Shown: in pieces, positions 11,541-23,656 of the stretch
Numbering within the stretch: position 1 is the stretch's first letter
Layout of the letters: every line of letters starts with the position of its first letter
NCBI RefSeq assembly: GCF_022376445.1
Contig: NW_025954966.1
Span: 744,001 to 808,000 of the forward strand
Direction: 5' to 3'
Length of the DNA: 64,000 bases
DNA from: Fomitopsis serialis
Lineage: Eukaryota; Basidiomycota; Agaricomycetes; Polyporales; Fomitopsidaceae
Notes under the pieces: generated by a model
The model's database searches: none
Seen by the model: only the letters and a program-made list of their open reading frames with translations
Told to the model about the DNA's origin: nothing
Translations under genes and position numbers: made by a program

Positions 11541-12381
11541 CTACAACCGTGTTAAGACTTGCACGCTACACTGACCCTGGCGTAGTCCATGAGCGCTTGA
11601 GCCTCGATACCAGCCGACGTTGATGGTTACATGATGTTGAAGACCGGCAGGGTACTAGTGTTTTGAAGGAAAGAAGTATCCCTGCCGGATGATGTGCACC
11701 TCTAAGTTCGGTTCAGACCGGCCAAACTCGGTTAGCGCGTTCTCCGCTTGGCCCTTCGTACCTCAGCCTGAGGCCTGAGGTCAGTGGTTCGTCAGCGCTT
11801 AACGTTCAACGTTCAACACTCAGAGCACGCATTTGGCTCACCTTGACTCGCGCCCATATCTGACAGATTCGGACTCGGGTCCGCCATCTTGAAGGAGACA
11901 AGGCGGAGCGGCTTATCGTCGTCGCGCCCGCTGAAGACGCCGCCCCCCCGCAGAGCACGGACGGCAGCGGCATCAGCGACGAGCGTCTTGCACGTAAGCT
12001 CGGTGTATTGCTCCTCGCCAATGCCGACCGAGCTCTTTCCGAGGGTCCAAATGCAAGTGTCGATGTCGCTGAGACCCCTTCCTGCCAGTCCCCGCTTCTG
12101 ACAATTCTCCTAGCCCGGCGCGGCGATGCTATCTACATACGACCGCGCCCAGAGACGTTGGAAGGGTTCACCGAAGGCCACCCTGTCCGACGATCCCATC
12201 CTCCCTCAGTGCCATAGGAATATAGTTGCCTTGGGCCTCGTATATGTCCCATCCGAGCTGACGACACGTCAATGATATATACGCGATGGAATGGAGTCTA
12301 GGTGGTAGAGGCGACGGCAGATAACGAGCGATCTCGATTGGCAAATATCATTCATACTACTTGGACGGCGTTCACCATATG
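11541..12381. other. Intergenic with one plausible but unrecognised exon
   Basis: The plus strand at about 11,890-12,210 is open and reads EGDKAERLIVVAPAEDAAP, then SDERLARKLGVLLLANADR and further. Composition looks protein-like, but no flanking exons or family features could be attached. Confidence 0.35.
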
Positions 12382-13546
12382 ACCATGCCCTACGCCAGTG
12401 CTTCAAAATATGCCTGAGCGGCCTTCTCAGGGTCTCTGCGGTGCTTTGTGCGCGGGTTGATGTCCGACGTGTGCATCTTCAGTTCGTCAGTCAGTAGGTA
12501 GAACAGGGACTCGTCTACGCCCACGCACGAGGTTACTCATGCCCGGAATCATCTTGCACTGCACGAAACCTCCGCTGCGTTCATCGGACATGGTGTAGAT
12601 CGACGGACGGTGTGACACGGAGGAGACGATGTGAAGGACGTCCGTGTCGCGCGTCGAGAGGTTCCCGTGGTCAAAGTACGACGTGATCCACTGCGTGGAG
12701 AACGGTGCATGGCATTTCTCGGGGATGGACGCGTCGAACTGCGGCGGCCAGGTGCCCGGGGGGAGCGGAAAGCCCAGGGAGAGCGACGGTGGTTCTTCAT
12801 GCACGCGTCAGACGTGCGCGGCACCGCCATCCCGAGCGATTCATACCTTGCAATCAACGTGCGCATGTGTGATGCGAGCCGTTTCGACGCATCCAGTGGC
12901 ACGACGAACCTGGATAGCGCGAACAGAAGTGAGTCAGCACGATACACCGAGCAAGCGAGACGGACACACGGGGTCCACGAGTCGCGTGCGGCCACGCTGC
13001 GGAGAGGAAGTTGCACACCGACAGGTCACTGAGGCCGTTCTTGTCCTTTGCGACGAGATCCCTGAGATAATGCGAGACTGGGCGGAAGACCCATCGGACG
13101 AGTGGGCGAGCAAGCAAGCAGGCAGGCGGGCGAGCAAGCAAGAGAAAATGAGCTAACGAGAAAGCAATGGAGAGCAGGTGGTCCCGTGAGCTAGGAAGAG
13201 GGCGAGCGAGCAAGCATCTCGGCAGACAAACTAGTGGTGCAGACGCAGACGCACCATACATACGCCTTCAGAGACCTCGAGGCCTCATTAATATTGAGTA
13301 CTGTCACGCATGGCAAGGAATGCGTAAATGGATGGAATCCCCCCTCCTTCGTACTACTAGCGCAGCAACCGCGGGCGCTTGCCGCTTCCGGCGCCGGTGA
13401 GTTTTGTTCGCGAGTTCAGTCGTCAGTATAACCTCGTTGACACCTGCATGGTGCTGACTATGAGGCGCAGAGTCCGAAAATAAGCCTTTCTGGTTCGTAC
13501 GGCGGGTAGCTGGCCAGCGGTGAAACTGAAAGGAGGAGACAGACAC
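12382..13546. repeat. Segmental duplication, copy B, left part
   Basis: Homologous to 4022-5375. It is interrupted at 13,546 by the Plavaka-like element and resumes at 20,361. See copy A for the landmarks. Confidence 0.8.
12390..13330 (-). pseudogene. Alpha/beta hydrolase relic, copy B
   Basis: The minus strand keeps a central exon absent from copy A: LSLGFPLPPGTWPPQFDAS, CHAPFSTQWITSYFDHG and VSSVSHRPSIYTMSDER. Directly after TMSDER the sequence jumps to GGFVQCKMIPGMS, so about 65 codons between two DR/ER-containing segments were deleted, probably through short homology. The following intron and last exon are decayed. An N-terminal exon remnant (NINEASRSLKAY) lies near 13,265-13,310. Together copies A and B show what the intact hydrolase looked like, but neither is functional. 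Confidence 0.7.
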
Positions 13547-13562
13547 CATCGGGAAATTTGGT
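13547..13562 (+). repeat. Left terminal inverted repeat of the Plavaka-like element
   Basis: CATCGGGAAATTTGG pairs with the right end at 20,345-20,360 with one mismatch. Confidence 0.85.
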
Positions 13563-14042
13563 TCGACATCATAATCGTTCGCCGCAGTTGCGCGAATTAT
13601 AACTACAGAGGGCAGAGGTTATGAGTAGTACTTACGCGTTCAAATCAATGCGGTCCGGTCATAATTGAGCCACAATCGTCGATAATCATTGGCGCGGCGG
13701 CTACGAGCGTCAATAATCACCGCGACCCCGATTACTAGCGCCGACCTTCCTTGCCTTCCTCGTTGTTGACGATAGCTTCACGGCTGTTGTCTCAGTGGCT
13801 CGATTGCGGGTGTCGGTGAGTACCACGGTCTTCGTATGGTTGCGAGAGGGTGATAAATGCTTACTCTGCACAGATCTCAGTCGCGCAAAGCAATCGCCGC
13901 TGGCAGAGCAGAGTACGCTGTTGAGCATTGGTACTGCCGTGACGGAAACGTCCAGGTCTCGAGCTGCTGGGAAGGGAATAGGTATGTTATTATTTGGGTA
14001 AAAGGATGCCCTGGGTAGCTGACCACTCGTTGGCAGAGTGTC

Positions 14043-17000
14043 ATGGCTCGAACACGTCATGAGAAACAACGCGAACATAATGATGCTCGACGGCGCCGGG
14101 TACAGGCCGGCACGACGGTGGCAACACTTGACTGGCAATGCCCTCTCTGCAGAAAATGGTTTGCGCGTCATCACGGCGGCTCGGAGAAGCACTGGACGGC
14201 ATGCGAGAAGAACGCCAAGAAGAAACGCGACGTCGATCGCCTGCGGCGTAAGCTTGCGGCTCAAAGCTCACTTACGCAAGATGTTGTAGGTGCATCCGAG
14301 TTCTCCTTGCACTTGCTTACATTATCATTATAACAGGAGGAGCACGATCTCGAAGATCATCCCATGAGTAGCCCTCGCCCTGCTGTCGACGAAGGGTTGT
14401 CTCGGCGAGGCACGGATGACATCCGACAAGACCATCGCTCTGAGCATGGTACGTGCGAGCTCTACGATCTTGACAGCTACTCACTAATCCCACAACAAGA
14501 TGGGCCTTTCCGTCTTGCGTCTCCGGTAGGGAACCCTTCGATCCCCGATGTGGTTCGTGCCATGGACAACATGTCGCTTGACCGGCCCAACCAACCCTCG
14601 GTGTCGTCAGCTCAGACACCGGATGCACTCGATCCTGTGTCGGTCCCCCTTGGACATGGCGAGACACTGATTGTCTATCACCCGCACGCCCGTCGTCCAG
14701 CTAGCATCGTCTCGCGGGACGGCCATGTGAGGCCTGCTGTGCTGGGCTCTAGGCTTCCGGATCCAGGCGCAGTGTATGGTTCCGCCCTCGATGCAGCCCG
14801 TCCTGAGGATGCGGAGGCGCTTCCATGGGCGCCGTTCCATACGCGTGCAGACTTTGAGCAGGCCGAGCTGTTTGTCCGCTACCATTGCACGGACTCCTAC
14901 ATCAATCAGCAGCTCCGGCTCATCCATCAGAGCTCTGCGAGTACACAGATCACATTGAAGAATGCTGCTGAGATACATACGATATTGGACATTGGTCTCC
15001 TGACTGTCAATCTTGACTCTGTATGTACTACTGTCACGTTGTCTGCGAAGTGTGTGCTGATCTATACTACAGTTCTCCAAGGGGACTCTAACTCTACCCT
15101 TTGAAGGGGAAGATGATCGTAGCTACGATTTCCGATGGCGTGATGCCAACGAAGTCTTGCTGCAATCACTGGAGGACAAGGGTACACGTTCGAGTAAGGT
15201 TTGGTACCCCGAACAGCATTATGTACGCCGTCCAGGAACTGCAAACAACATGCGAGTCTGGTCAGAGGCACATACTGCGGACGACTGGTGGGATCTTCAG
15301 GTACGTTTCGATGTATAGAAAAGAGCTATTGAACTCACACTGTTTTAGAACTCCGTAGGACCAGACCGAGTGGTCATATACCTGATATTCTACTCGGACG
15401 CAACAGCCCTGAATTCTTTCGGGACTGCCAAGGCGTGGAATGCCTACGTGTGGATCGGTAATAACCCCCGCAGCATGCGCCTTAGCAACAAGAAAGGTCG
15501 TGCAATCCTCGTCGGGTTTCTTCCAAAGGTATGATTGGTTGATTGATGAATCCAGTTTACTAATGGTAACCAGGTTCCTGGCGAGAGAGCAGACAATTCA
15601 AGCCGCCTGGCGGAGCACCGGGTTGAAGTGTATCAAGCCGCGATAGCACGGATCTTTGAGAACTGCAAGCTTGCTGCTCAGTATGGAACTCCCTTTGAGG
15701 CTGATCCTGACCCAAAGACTGGAGTCTATTGCCTGGCTGTTGCAGCAATGGATTATGAAGAAGCGTGAGGCTTTCCATATTTACTCCTCATTATGAGTAT
15801 TGATATAGCTCAGTGCTCGAGCTGCTGGCATCTTGGGCTCACAGAGTGAACATGCTTGCCCAGTATGCCTAGTGCCTCGTGGCTCTCTTGGTGACCTCTG
15901 CAGCAGGGTCTCATGGCCAAAGCGCACTAAGAAGGGAACTGAGCAGCTCCTCTTAGAGGCAGCCAGTATGCCAAACAAGACTAGGCAAAAGAAAAAGCTT
16001 GGAGAACAATCGCTGCGCAATATCCAAGTATGTATCCTCACTCTTAATATAGCATAACCTAAATTGTACTGTCAGAATCTTTTCCTGCTCATCTTTGGAT
16101 GGTTTCTCTGCATATTCTCTGCATTCTCTGTGGACCCTTTGCATCAGATTGAGCAAGGTGCCTATGGCCAGCACATATGGCCCTGGCTGCTTGATACAGT
16201 TCTCAATGCATATGCACAACAAGACCTTGATCAGAAGTAAGTCTATGCCATGTCTTATTCATATTGCTGACAATTGGTGTTTCCTCAGTTTCAAGTCCAT
16301 TCCTCCCTTCCCCAACATACCCCATTTTCATGGTGGTATTACCTCCCTGAAGTACATCACTGCACGTGAACATAATGCTATACTGAGGGTGAGTGCAATT
16401 TGTTATGTGCCAATTTATTCATTTACTGGACAATGCTCTAGTATTTGGCGCCTCGTATGGCTGGGATTTCCCCTGTGCATGAGGCCTTGGTTATGCCAGT
16501 TCTTCGTTCTCTGGCTTGTGTACTCCTTCTCATCCGCCTGGAGGTTCAGACAGAGGCTACACTGGAGCTATTGGAAGCCCAGATTGACAAATATGGTGAG
16601 GCATGCAAGGTATGTACTATTTCTAGTGATGATTACAGTAATAACAGATTTGCCACAGGCACTTGAGGAGGCTGGCCTAGGCATTGCCTTTGGTTGGCCA
16701 AAACAACATTCTTTCAAGCATGCTGTGGAGTTGCTCAAGCGCAAAGGAGCTGCCAGCAATGGTTTCACAGACATGGGCGAGGCCTTGCATCCAGTCGTGA
16801 AGTCAGATTGGCGTGGTACCAATCACCAGCCTGACACTGCAGAGGATCAGGTATGTGCATTTACATATATCTGTCTCATACTCATAAATATTTCAGATGT
16901 TCCGCAAAGCCCAGGAGCGTGATGTTATCATGCATATCCGACACCGAGTAGACCAGCATGATGATGAAACTGACATCCCAAAGGATGAGCATTCCCCCAT

Positions 17001-17642
17001 CAGGGATATACGTCTTGGGTCACCCCAGCGCTCAATTCAGATCCATGCCTTCAGACACAACCTGCACAACATCATACCCCCTGATCGTTTCAATCAGCAA
17101 CTTCAGCACTACCTTGGCCATGTGGCCCAGCTTTCACTTGAGGATATCAACCTTGATGCATGCCGTGTAAGCCCTTCCTTATATTTGTTGTATTTTCATT
17201 TTATAAAATCTGCATTGGACAGGTTGTTCCACACCATGCTGCACGGATTCCCTACATATGTGAAGTGACAGCACAGGAGAAAGACGACATCATTCATGTT
17301 GCTCCAAACTGGCGACACAAGGGTCCACGCCATGACTGTGTTGTGATACAGGGGAGGCAAGCTCAGTCACATTGGTTTGCAAAGGTCATATCTCTCTTTA
17401 CTCTCAAAGTGGGCACTGAGCTCCTTCACCTTGCCTTTGTTGGGATTTATGTTGGACTTGGTCGCAACTCACTTACTGACTACCTTGAACTGAAAGAATT
17501 TACTGGGTATGAGATCATCTCAATCAAGAGCTTCATACGTGCTGTACACATCCTTCCTCCTACCTCACTGAATCTTCGGTTCACTGTTCAAGATCTGCTA
17601 GATGGTGACATGTACTTACGTCTACTCCATACTCGTCGCTGA
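14043..17642 (+). CDS. Plavaka-type transposase
   Basis: Thirteen exons join in phase (14043-14285, 14337-14448, 14500-15020, 15073-15300, 15349-15528, 15574-15764, 15814-16027, 16076-16236, 16289-16388, 16442-16609, 16659-16850, 16897-17166, 17223-17642) to 999 aa. Near residue 35 is a C2H2 finger, CPLCRKWFARHHGGSEKH plus a later Cys, as in known Plavaka proteins. The linker has PWAPFHTRADFEQAELF, typical of the family, followed by the catalytic core: VVIYLIFYSDATALNSFG, then WIGNNPRSMRLSNKKGRA, a C-x-x-C pair in HACPVCL, and DPLHQIEQGAYGQHIWPW. The core Asp residues in FYSDAT and DPLHQ are likely catalytic. It should cut and move the element in the nucleus. No stop or frameshift was found. 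The gene ends 47 bp from the stop of the convergent accessory gene. Confidence 0.88.
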
Positions 17643-17689
17643 GCAAGAAAATCATCTCCATTTTACTACACAGTTTTACATCCGGGGCA

Positions 17690-19653
17690 CTACTCCGAGT
17701 CGTCATCATCTACCAACATAGCAAGGTCCTTCTGCAGGGCAACCTCGTCCTGGTCATTCTCCTCCACAACATTACTGTTGTGTTCAGGGAACACAGCATC
17801 GTTGAAATGTGCCATGAGTTTGGTATACTTACGCGGAAACTTCGTAGCCAGTCCCTCAAGAAACTCGACCCGAGCGCGCCAGAACTTGCCGAAGTCAAGT
17901 CCTCCGGGTGTAGTCTCCACAAATTCGCCTTCGCCCGAGAGAACGAAGTATACCTAGAAGAACATATCAGCTTAAGTCGCAGATATAGGTTAAATCGTAC
18001 ACAGGTTGCTCCGAATGCAATCGCAGCATGATTCAAGCCATCCATACCCCACAACTGAGCATTCGTACTGCGTGTCTTTGTGTTCTTCTTTGCGGCGTGC
18101 AGCGCCTTCTTCCCATTTAGAATTTGTACGCAGGCCTTCCGAAGGATAAGTACAAATGATGGCATTGCACAGAACACTCACATTGACGATGCACGGATGC
18201 CACAGGTGTCCGTCGGCCTTGCCTGGTGCCCCGCTGTACAGGAACTGTTTCTCTTTGTAGAGGGCTTGAACCTCTGGCAGGTTGACGCGGGTACCCTTGT
18301 CTTCGAAGTCCTTGTCCATGATGTCAAACACGCCGCGCGCATTGTCGGCTACGTTCAGGACAGCTAGCGACCGAGCCTGGCGCATCCCGAGCTTCCACTG
18401 GAACGATATGAGTTACACCACCAACAACTGACTTATCACATACCTGAGTCGCAAACCACTGCTCGCGCATATGAACGCGTAGCTCTGCTGGCGTGCTGCG
18501 CCATATCTTGCGAGCATCGGCCTTTCGCTCGGCAAGGGTCTCTTGCCGTTGTGCACGCTCTTCGTCTCCGATGTCGTCGTCTCCATCCAGACCACTCTCC
18601 TCGCTACTTTCGTCTTCATCCTCGTCCTTGTCCTGGGCTTCCCCTGCACGGGTCTTCATATGCGCGGCTGCCTTCTTTGCTCTCTTGCGCACGTGCATCC
18701 ACACGTCGGGTGCGATCCACGGCTTGATGATCGTTGCGAATCGCTTTCCGCATCTTCGGACCAGCGCAGCCAGGACAGTGGACTCATCGTTGTCGGGCTC
18801 CGTGGATGAGAGTCTTGGCTTCTTTGCTTGTACAGTACCGTCTTCGTCGTTACCATTCGCGCTGTCGTTGTCTTCTCGAACACGTTTCCGAGCTTGTTGA
18901 TGCTCTGCAAGCCGTGCTTGAATCTCGGCATTTCTGCGCCGGACGCGGAGCAGCTCTTGTTGCTGCGCCATCAACTGCTCACGGAGCTGTCGATGTTCCT
19001 ACCACAAGAGTTAGTATTGGTCAATCACGATAGTTGTAGCTTACTGCTTGTCGCTGGTCTTCGCTCTCCCGTCGTTGCACCACCCGCCCTCGAGCCCCAC
19101 TCTCCCGCCGTTGCACCTCCCGCTGTCGAGCATCGTGACTCTCCCGCCGTTGCACCTCCCGCCCTCGAGCTTCACTCTCCCGCTGTCGCACCCCCCGCTG
19201 TCGAGCCGCACTCTCCCGTCGACGAAAAGCGCCAGCACTTTCCCGACGCCGAGGTTCACTCTCCCGCCGACGAACATCGCTGTCTTGCCGTGGAGGTCCG
19301 CTCTCGTGCCGGGAAACGTTTCGCGCACGGCGGTTGGCGTCGACGCGCTCGCGTGTTGATGCAGAGGCCTCCCTGGGAGGCGATTCGTTGAGACGCAGCG
19401 TCGACGATCGTCGTGTCGTAGCCAGTCGCCCAGAGCTAGTACCAGGCCTGCGAGGCGAGAACGAACGAGAGTGGCCACGGCGAGAAGAAGCACGAGCCTG
19501 CAGTGGTTCCATTTGCGCAGCCTGAGGCTCTTGTGAGTTGCCAGTGGGCTGAGAATTGCCGGCATCCTGTTTCTTTTTCCCCTTGCCATTCGTCTTCGCT
19601 GCTGTTGCCTTGGGTAGCTTCGTCGCCTTGGTCGGCTTCTTGCGCGAGGTCAT
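17690..19653 (-). CDS. Accessory protein of the Plavaka-like element
   Basis: Five exons, 19653-19045, 18998-18444, 18397-18182, 18135-18001 and 17953-17690, join in phase to 592 aa. The first 200 residues are basic and repetitive: a Lys/Ala-rich start, then many RRES/RQRES units (about 12) between residues 110 and 195. Next comes a Gln/Arg-rich coiled coil (QQQELLRVRRRNAEIQARL), an NLS-like KKPR stretch, an acidic tract with DEDEDESSEESGLDGDDD, and a folded C-terminal part (LWGMDGLNHAAIAFGAT, VYFVLSGEGEFVETTPGG, DFGKFWRARVEFLEGL) ending in DDDDSE. The C-terminal part distantly recalls mushroom DUF6532/DUF6698-type proteins, low confidence. It lies wholly inside the transposon, tail-to-tail with the transposase, so a DNA-binding or transposition-helper role is inferred. 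Confidence 0.75.
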
Positions 19654-20344
19654 TCTAGTACAGAGGTTTCAGTCCCCAGAGGTCCCGGTTGGATCAGGAA
19701 GCTGCCGAGTCCCAAGACGGCCCAAGAGAGTGTCAAGATCAGAGGCTGCGAGTCCGTCGGAGTCGATGTACGCGCAGAGTGCGCTCAGCGCGAGTGCGAG
19801 TCGATGTATGCGCGATAGGCGGTGAGCACGCGTGGGCGGGATTGACATCATATAGTGCGTGACATATCTTCTCTATCAAGGACCCTTTAGTGTAGTTGTC
19901 TGTAGCGTTTGTATTTTAGCACTCCGAATATATTTCGTGCGCGCGCGTTCGAATCCCGGTCTGAGTTTAAGCGGTCCGAGTGCCCTTTCAGTGTTCAGTG
20001 AGTCGAGTAAGGAACCGGCAAGAGTAAGAGTAAGAGTAGGAGCCGCAGCGGGAATGAAATAAAGGAAAAGAGAAAGGAGGAGAAAGACGGTGGCCAGGCG
20101 AGAGAAATGTTTTGTCGTAGTACGCAGGGGTACTGTACCGTAATCGACTGTAACTGAACTGGATGCGAAAGTATGCGGTTATATCGTGATTGTTTTCTGG
20201 TGCGCGAGTGATTATAACGCGCGCCGCGCGTGATTGTAATCGCTCATCGCAACCGTGCCGCTTTTATAACTGCTTCTTACTACCCCGCCAAGATTTTCGC
20301 AGTTGCGCCGTTTATAACCGCCTATGGCCGCTCACGAAACAGCA

Positions 20345-20360
20345 CCCAAATTTTCCGATG
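20345..20360 (-). repeat. Right terminal inverted repeat of the Plavaka-like element
   Basis: CCCAAATTTTCCGATG on the plus strand is the inverted partner of the left end. Confidence 0.85.
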
Positions 20361-20690
20361 ACGGGACGGAACGTGACCGAGGCGCGTGGCGGCTTTTGCC
20401 GCGTAGCGCAAACAGGCACAAACGCCCAAACCGTACATACTGAATTGATCTACGATCCTGGTCATCCAACTCGACCTCGCTCAACTGCTAAGTGAAATAC
20501 TGGCAGAGACAGTTCAATGTCTAGGAGGCGATTACTTTCGCACTTGACTGCTTCAGCGAAACGACACACTTCACCCGGAATCACCGCGAGCCTGTCAAAC
20601 ACCGCATTGCTAGGTCTGCAACTACAACGACGCATCGAACGGCGTGAACCGACCATGCTAATATGCCAGCCTGTGAGGTGAGTGTCGATG
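20361..20690. repeat. Segmental duplication, copy B, right part
   Basis: Matches 5371-5660 (ggcgcgtggcggctttt, aactgctaagtg, caccgcattgctaggtctgc, cgtgaaccgaccatg). It carries about 60 bp around 20,525-20,590 that copy A lacks, and 10 bp next to the transposon end that copy A lacks. Confidence 0.8.
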
Positions 20691-22634
20691 ACACACTCTG
20701 TAGTAACGCACACGATGACCTAGTACAAAGGTTCATACTTAGCTTGCAAGGCGGAACACCACTACCACGTAGTATTGCAACGTATGCTTAGAGCTATCGA
20801 AGATGCACCCGCTGCTGAATGTCTTGAACCTATTGCAGGGATCGGCCATGGCACGACAGATCGTGCAGCATCCATTCGAAAGCCGATCAAGCGCTGACGA
20901 GCCTGAGCCAAGGACGTGTCGCTCTTTCCAACGTGCGTTCCGACCCTCTCTTCCCGCTTATCCCTGTGCTGTCTACGCTCTGCACGGTGTGATGCTGGCT
21001 GACTGCGGCTAGTCTCTCGCAAGCAGATCCTCTGAGTCTCGCTGAAGAGCGGTTCGGTACATGGGCTCCGGGTCGGCGAACACGTCCGAATGCTTGACTC
21101 AGACGCGCTGAGGTGACCGACTCAGCTGAAAAGTGCTTAACTCACACTCTTATACGTCAGACTCCAGTACTAACATAATCGCGTAATGCAGACTCGCTGA
21201 ACACCGCTGTTCGATATATCCGTTGTGAGTGACTTCGAACCCGCCCCACCTCAGACATCATCATGACAGTGATGTTTACTCTCATTTTTCATTGCGACCA
21301 ATAGTCGCGTATGATGACCTGAGCCGGCAAGCTAAGCAAAAACGGGGATTTCCTTCATACCGAAAGCTCTGCGAGGAGGTTCGTTCCGCACCTGTGGCTT
21401 GCCTCGTTTGTAAGATGACCGTGCGGAGCACTGCTAACGACGTTTTCGGTCTTGTCTGCACAGATGACCTCGCAACACGGAGAAAACCCCGCGACGATTC
21501 TTGATTTACTCCTCTTGAAATTAGAGTGCGGGTGTCTAGTGAGTTGCGTCCCGCTCCAACATGGCGCATCACCCGGCGTACGACGCACAGTACACCGGTG
21601 CTGTGGGGACTCTCGGGCACTCGAGCGTGGCGATGGACGCATGGAGGTCAGGCATACCAATTGTGAATCAATCGATCCGCTTTGGACGGGCTGACCCACA
21701 TACCACTGTAGCCTTCATCTAGGGCATTCCAAGCCTTGCATGGGCGAGATAGTGGGCTTATCTCGCATCGCTGGAACTGGTGCTACCGAAGTGGCCATCG
21801 CTCAGGTTGCCCATTCATCAGCCTATCCAATAGCAGATGAGCGGACAACCTGAGCGATGACCACCGTTCTGCTAGACTGCCACACGCAATGCGAATAGGG
21901 GAGGCGACGCAGTGCCGGCGTGTAGTTCCAACCACTTATACTCAACGAAGGCAGTTCGCTCAAACTCGTGACTAGATGAACGATCTTTCCCACTCGCCGC
22001 GAGCACGCGCAATGTCGAACCCTTGGGAGGGACTTGGCCTGTGCGCGTGAGTACCGAGTACAGCTCAAGTCGATGACCGGGCTCAGGAAGCGGTTACTTC
22101 TTCCTCGTGCAAAAACATAGAATCCCGAATCGATGGGATTTGCGATGTGACGGTGTATCAATGTTTCTTGATCATCACTTCAGACCGGCGAAACTCGATG
22201 CGCCCATCGGCTGGATGTTCGATAACGTCAAATGCATCCTAAGCACGACAAGGCGTTGCCATGCTGGTATTTTACAAGGCGTCGGCCACCAGTCAGTGTC
22301 CGAATGGCCTGAGGGACGGGACACTTCGCACTTCAACGCTTCTGTTCCGAGCTCCAGTATATGCAACGGCCCGCATGCAACACTACGTCAACAGCCTACT
22401 CGCCTGTACATCGCCTGCGCGCTTCAAACACCTGAATGAGACCGTCCGATCAAATACGTTCGGTCTCACCGGTACCGGCGACTTGAAAGCGGCGCGTGTT
22501 TAGTCACATACTTGTAGTGGTCTCTGGAGTGGCTTACGGGGAGATTTAAGCAGGAACGGTCCGTGGTCCCCATCCCACATCGAGCTCTAGCTCTGCAACA
22601 ATTGTGTTACAACCACACCCATACGATCGAATCC
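20691..22634. other. Gene-poor stretch before the methyltransferase
   Basis: Nearly 2 kb with no exon that I can support. Short open frames occur on both strands without start codons or family features. A phrase near 22,180 (cagaccggcgaaactcg) resembles one near 11,714 (cagaccggccaaactcg), a hint of an old dispersed repeat. Confidence 0.4.
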
Positions 22635-23656
22635 ATGGTCGATACAGGGTCCCCCGGTCAGAACCAGTCGCAACCTATCGCGCACCAGGGCAGGACCTAT
22701 CAGTCCTACCCAGGCTCGAACTATGTCCTGCCTTCCGACGCACCCGAGAGAGAGAGGTCCGTGTCCGCGAATTCTCTGGCGAAACCACGCTGACGACATG
22801 CACAAGGCTCTCCCTTCAGCACCGATTGCTGAAAAGCGTGTTCGAGGACCGAGTGATCCTCCCACCTGTCATTATATCGCCAGAAGACTCTGTGCTGGAC
22901 AGTGGGACCGGCTCAGGTAAGGCGGTCAACAAGAGCGTTGTGTGTTCACACCTAACGATATACGCAGGTACTTGGTTGCTCGACGCGATCGAGTCGATAC
23001 CTGCGCCCACCGCCGTACACGCCGTCGATATCGAGTCTCGCCTTTGGCCCGTGAACGACCCCCGCGTCGTCGCACGAGGGAACGTCGATTTCCACGTCGG
23101 AAGCATCACCTCCCTCCCGGAGGACTGGACCGCCCGTTTTAAGCTCGTCCACCAGAGGCTGCTCGTCGCGGCGCTGCGCTCGCCGGAGTGGGTTCAGGCG
23201 CTCAGAGAGATCTTCCGGGTGCTGCAGCCTGGCGGATGGGTGCAGCTCGGCGAGGTCGGGCCCTGGAAGGCGGGCCCGGCGACGGAGAGACATACCGCGC
23301 TGCTGCTGGCGCTCTTCCGCGACAAGGACCTCGTGCTCGACTGCGCCACACACATCCCTGATGTGCTCCGCGAGGTTGGTTTCACCGACGTTTTTGTCGA
23401 GGAGCGGACGATGCCGATGGGCCGCTGGGCAGGGCAGCCGGGGATCGACGCGCGGAACAACTTCCTTGGTGTGTTCAGGGGCATGAAGACTCCCATTCTC
23501 AATGGCGGAGGATATGGCTTTGTTGCTTCTGAGACGGAATTCGACGCCCTCCTCGACGAGGTGGAGAGGGAGATGGACGAGACCCCGGGAGCAGAGATCA
23601 AATTCTACATTATCTGTGCGCGCAAGCCTTCTCTTGTGCATGCGTCTCTTCTGTAA
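22635..23656 (+). CDS. SAM-dependent methyltransferase
   Basis: Three exons, 22635-22756, 22807-22916 and 22968-23656, join in phase to 306 aa. The N-terminus has GRTYQSYPGSNYVLPSDAPE, common in mushroom LaeA/TAM-like methyltransferases. Motif I is DSGTGSGTWLLD, with the splice inside the glycine run, followed by VDIESRLWP as the ribose-binding acidic loop, VHQRLLVAALRSPEW and VLQPGGWVQL as the post-motifs. It should transfer a methyl group from S-adenosylmethionine; the substrate is unknown. It may modify a small molecule made by neighbouring enzymes, or act as a LaeA-type regulator, but the short N-terminus favours the former. Codon use in the last exon is GC-rich. No damage was seen. Confidence 0.88.

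Larger units (their letters stand above)
13547..20360. mobile_element. Plavaka-like DNA transposon, 6.8 kb
   Basis: The ends are imperfect inverted repeats: CATCGGGAAATTTGG on the left and, reversed, CATCGGAAAATTTGG on the right (14 of 15). The element splits copy B of the duplication. Copy A reads agacacgggaccgagg at the same place, while copy B has agacac on the left and acgggac on the right, which fits a 2-bp AC target duplication. Inside are an intact Plavaka-type transposase on the plus strand and a convergent accessory gene on the minus strand. Subterminal DNA on both sides is rich in gttgcgc, ataac and gcgcgcc motifs. Plavaka elements are known as CACTA-related transposons abundant in mushrooms. 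All exons seem open, so the copy may be young and autonomous. Confidence 0.88.

Noticed and set aside
19880..19960. tRNA-like A box (tagtgtagttg) and B box (gttcgaatcc)
   Set aside because: The T-arm and acceptor stems do not pair, so at best it is a worn tRNA-derived sequence near the right end of the Plavaka-like element.
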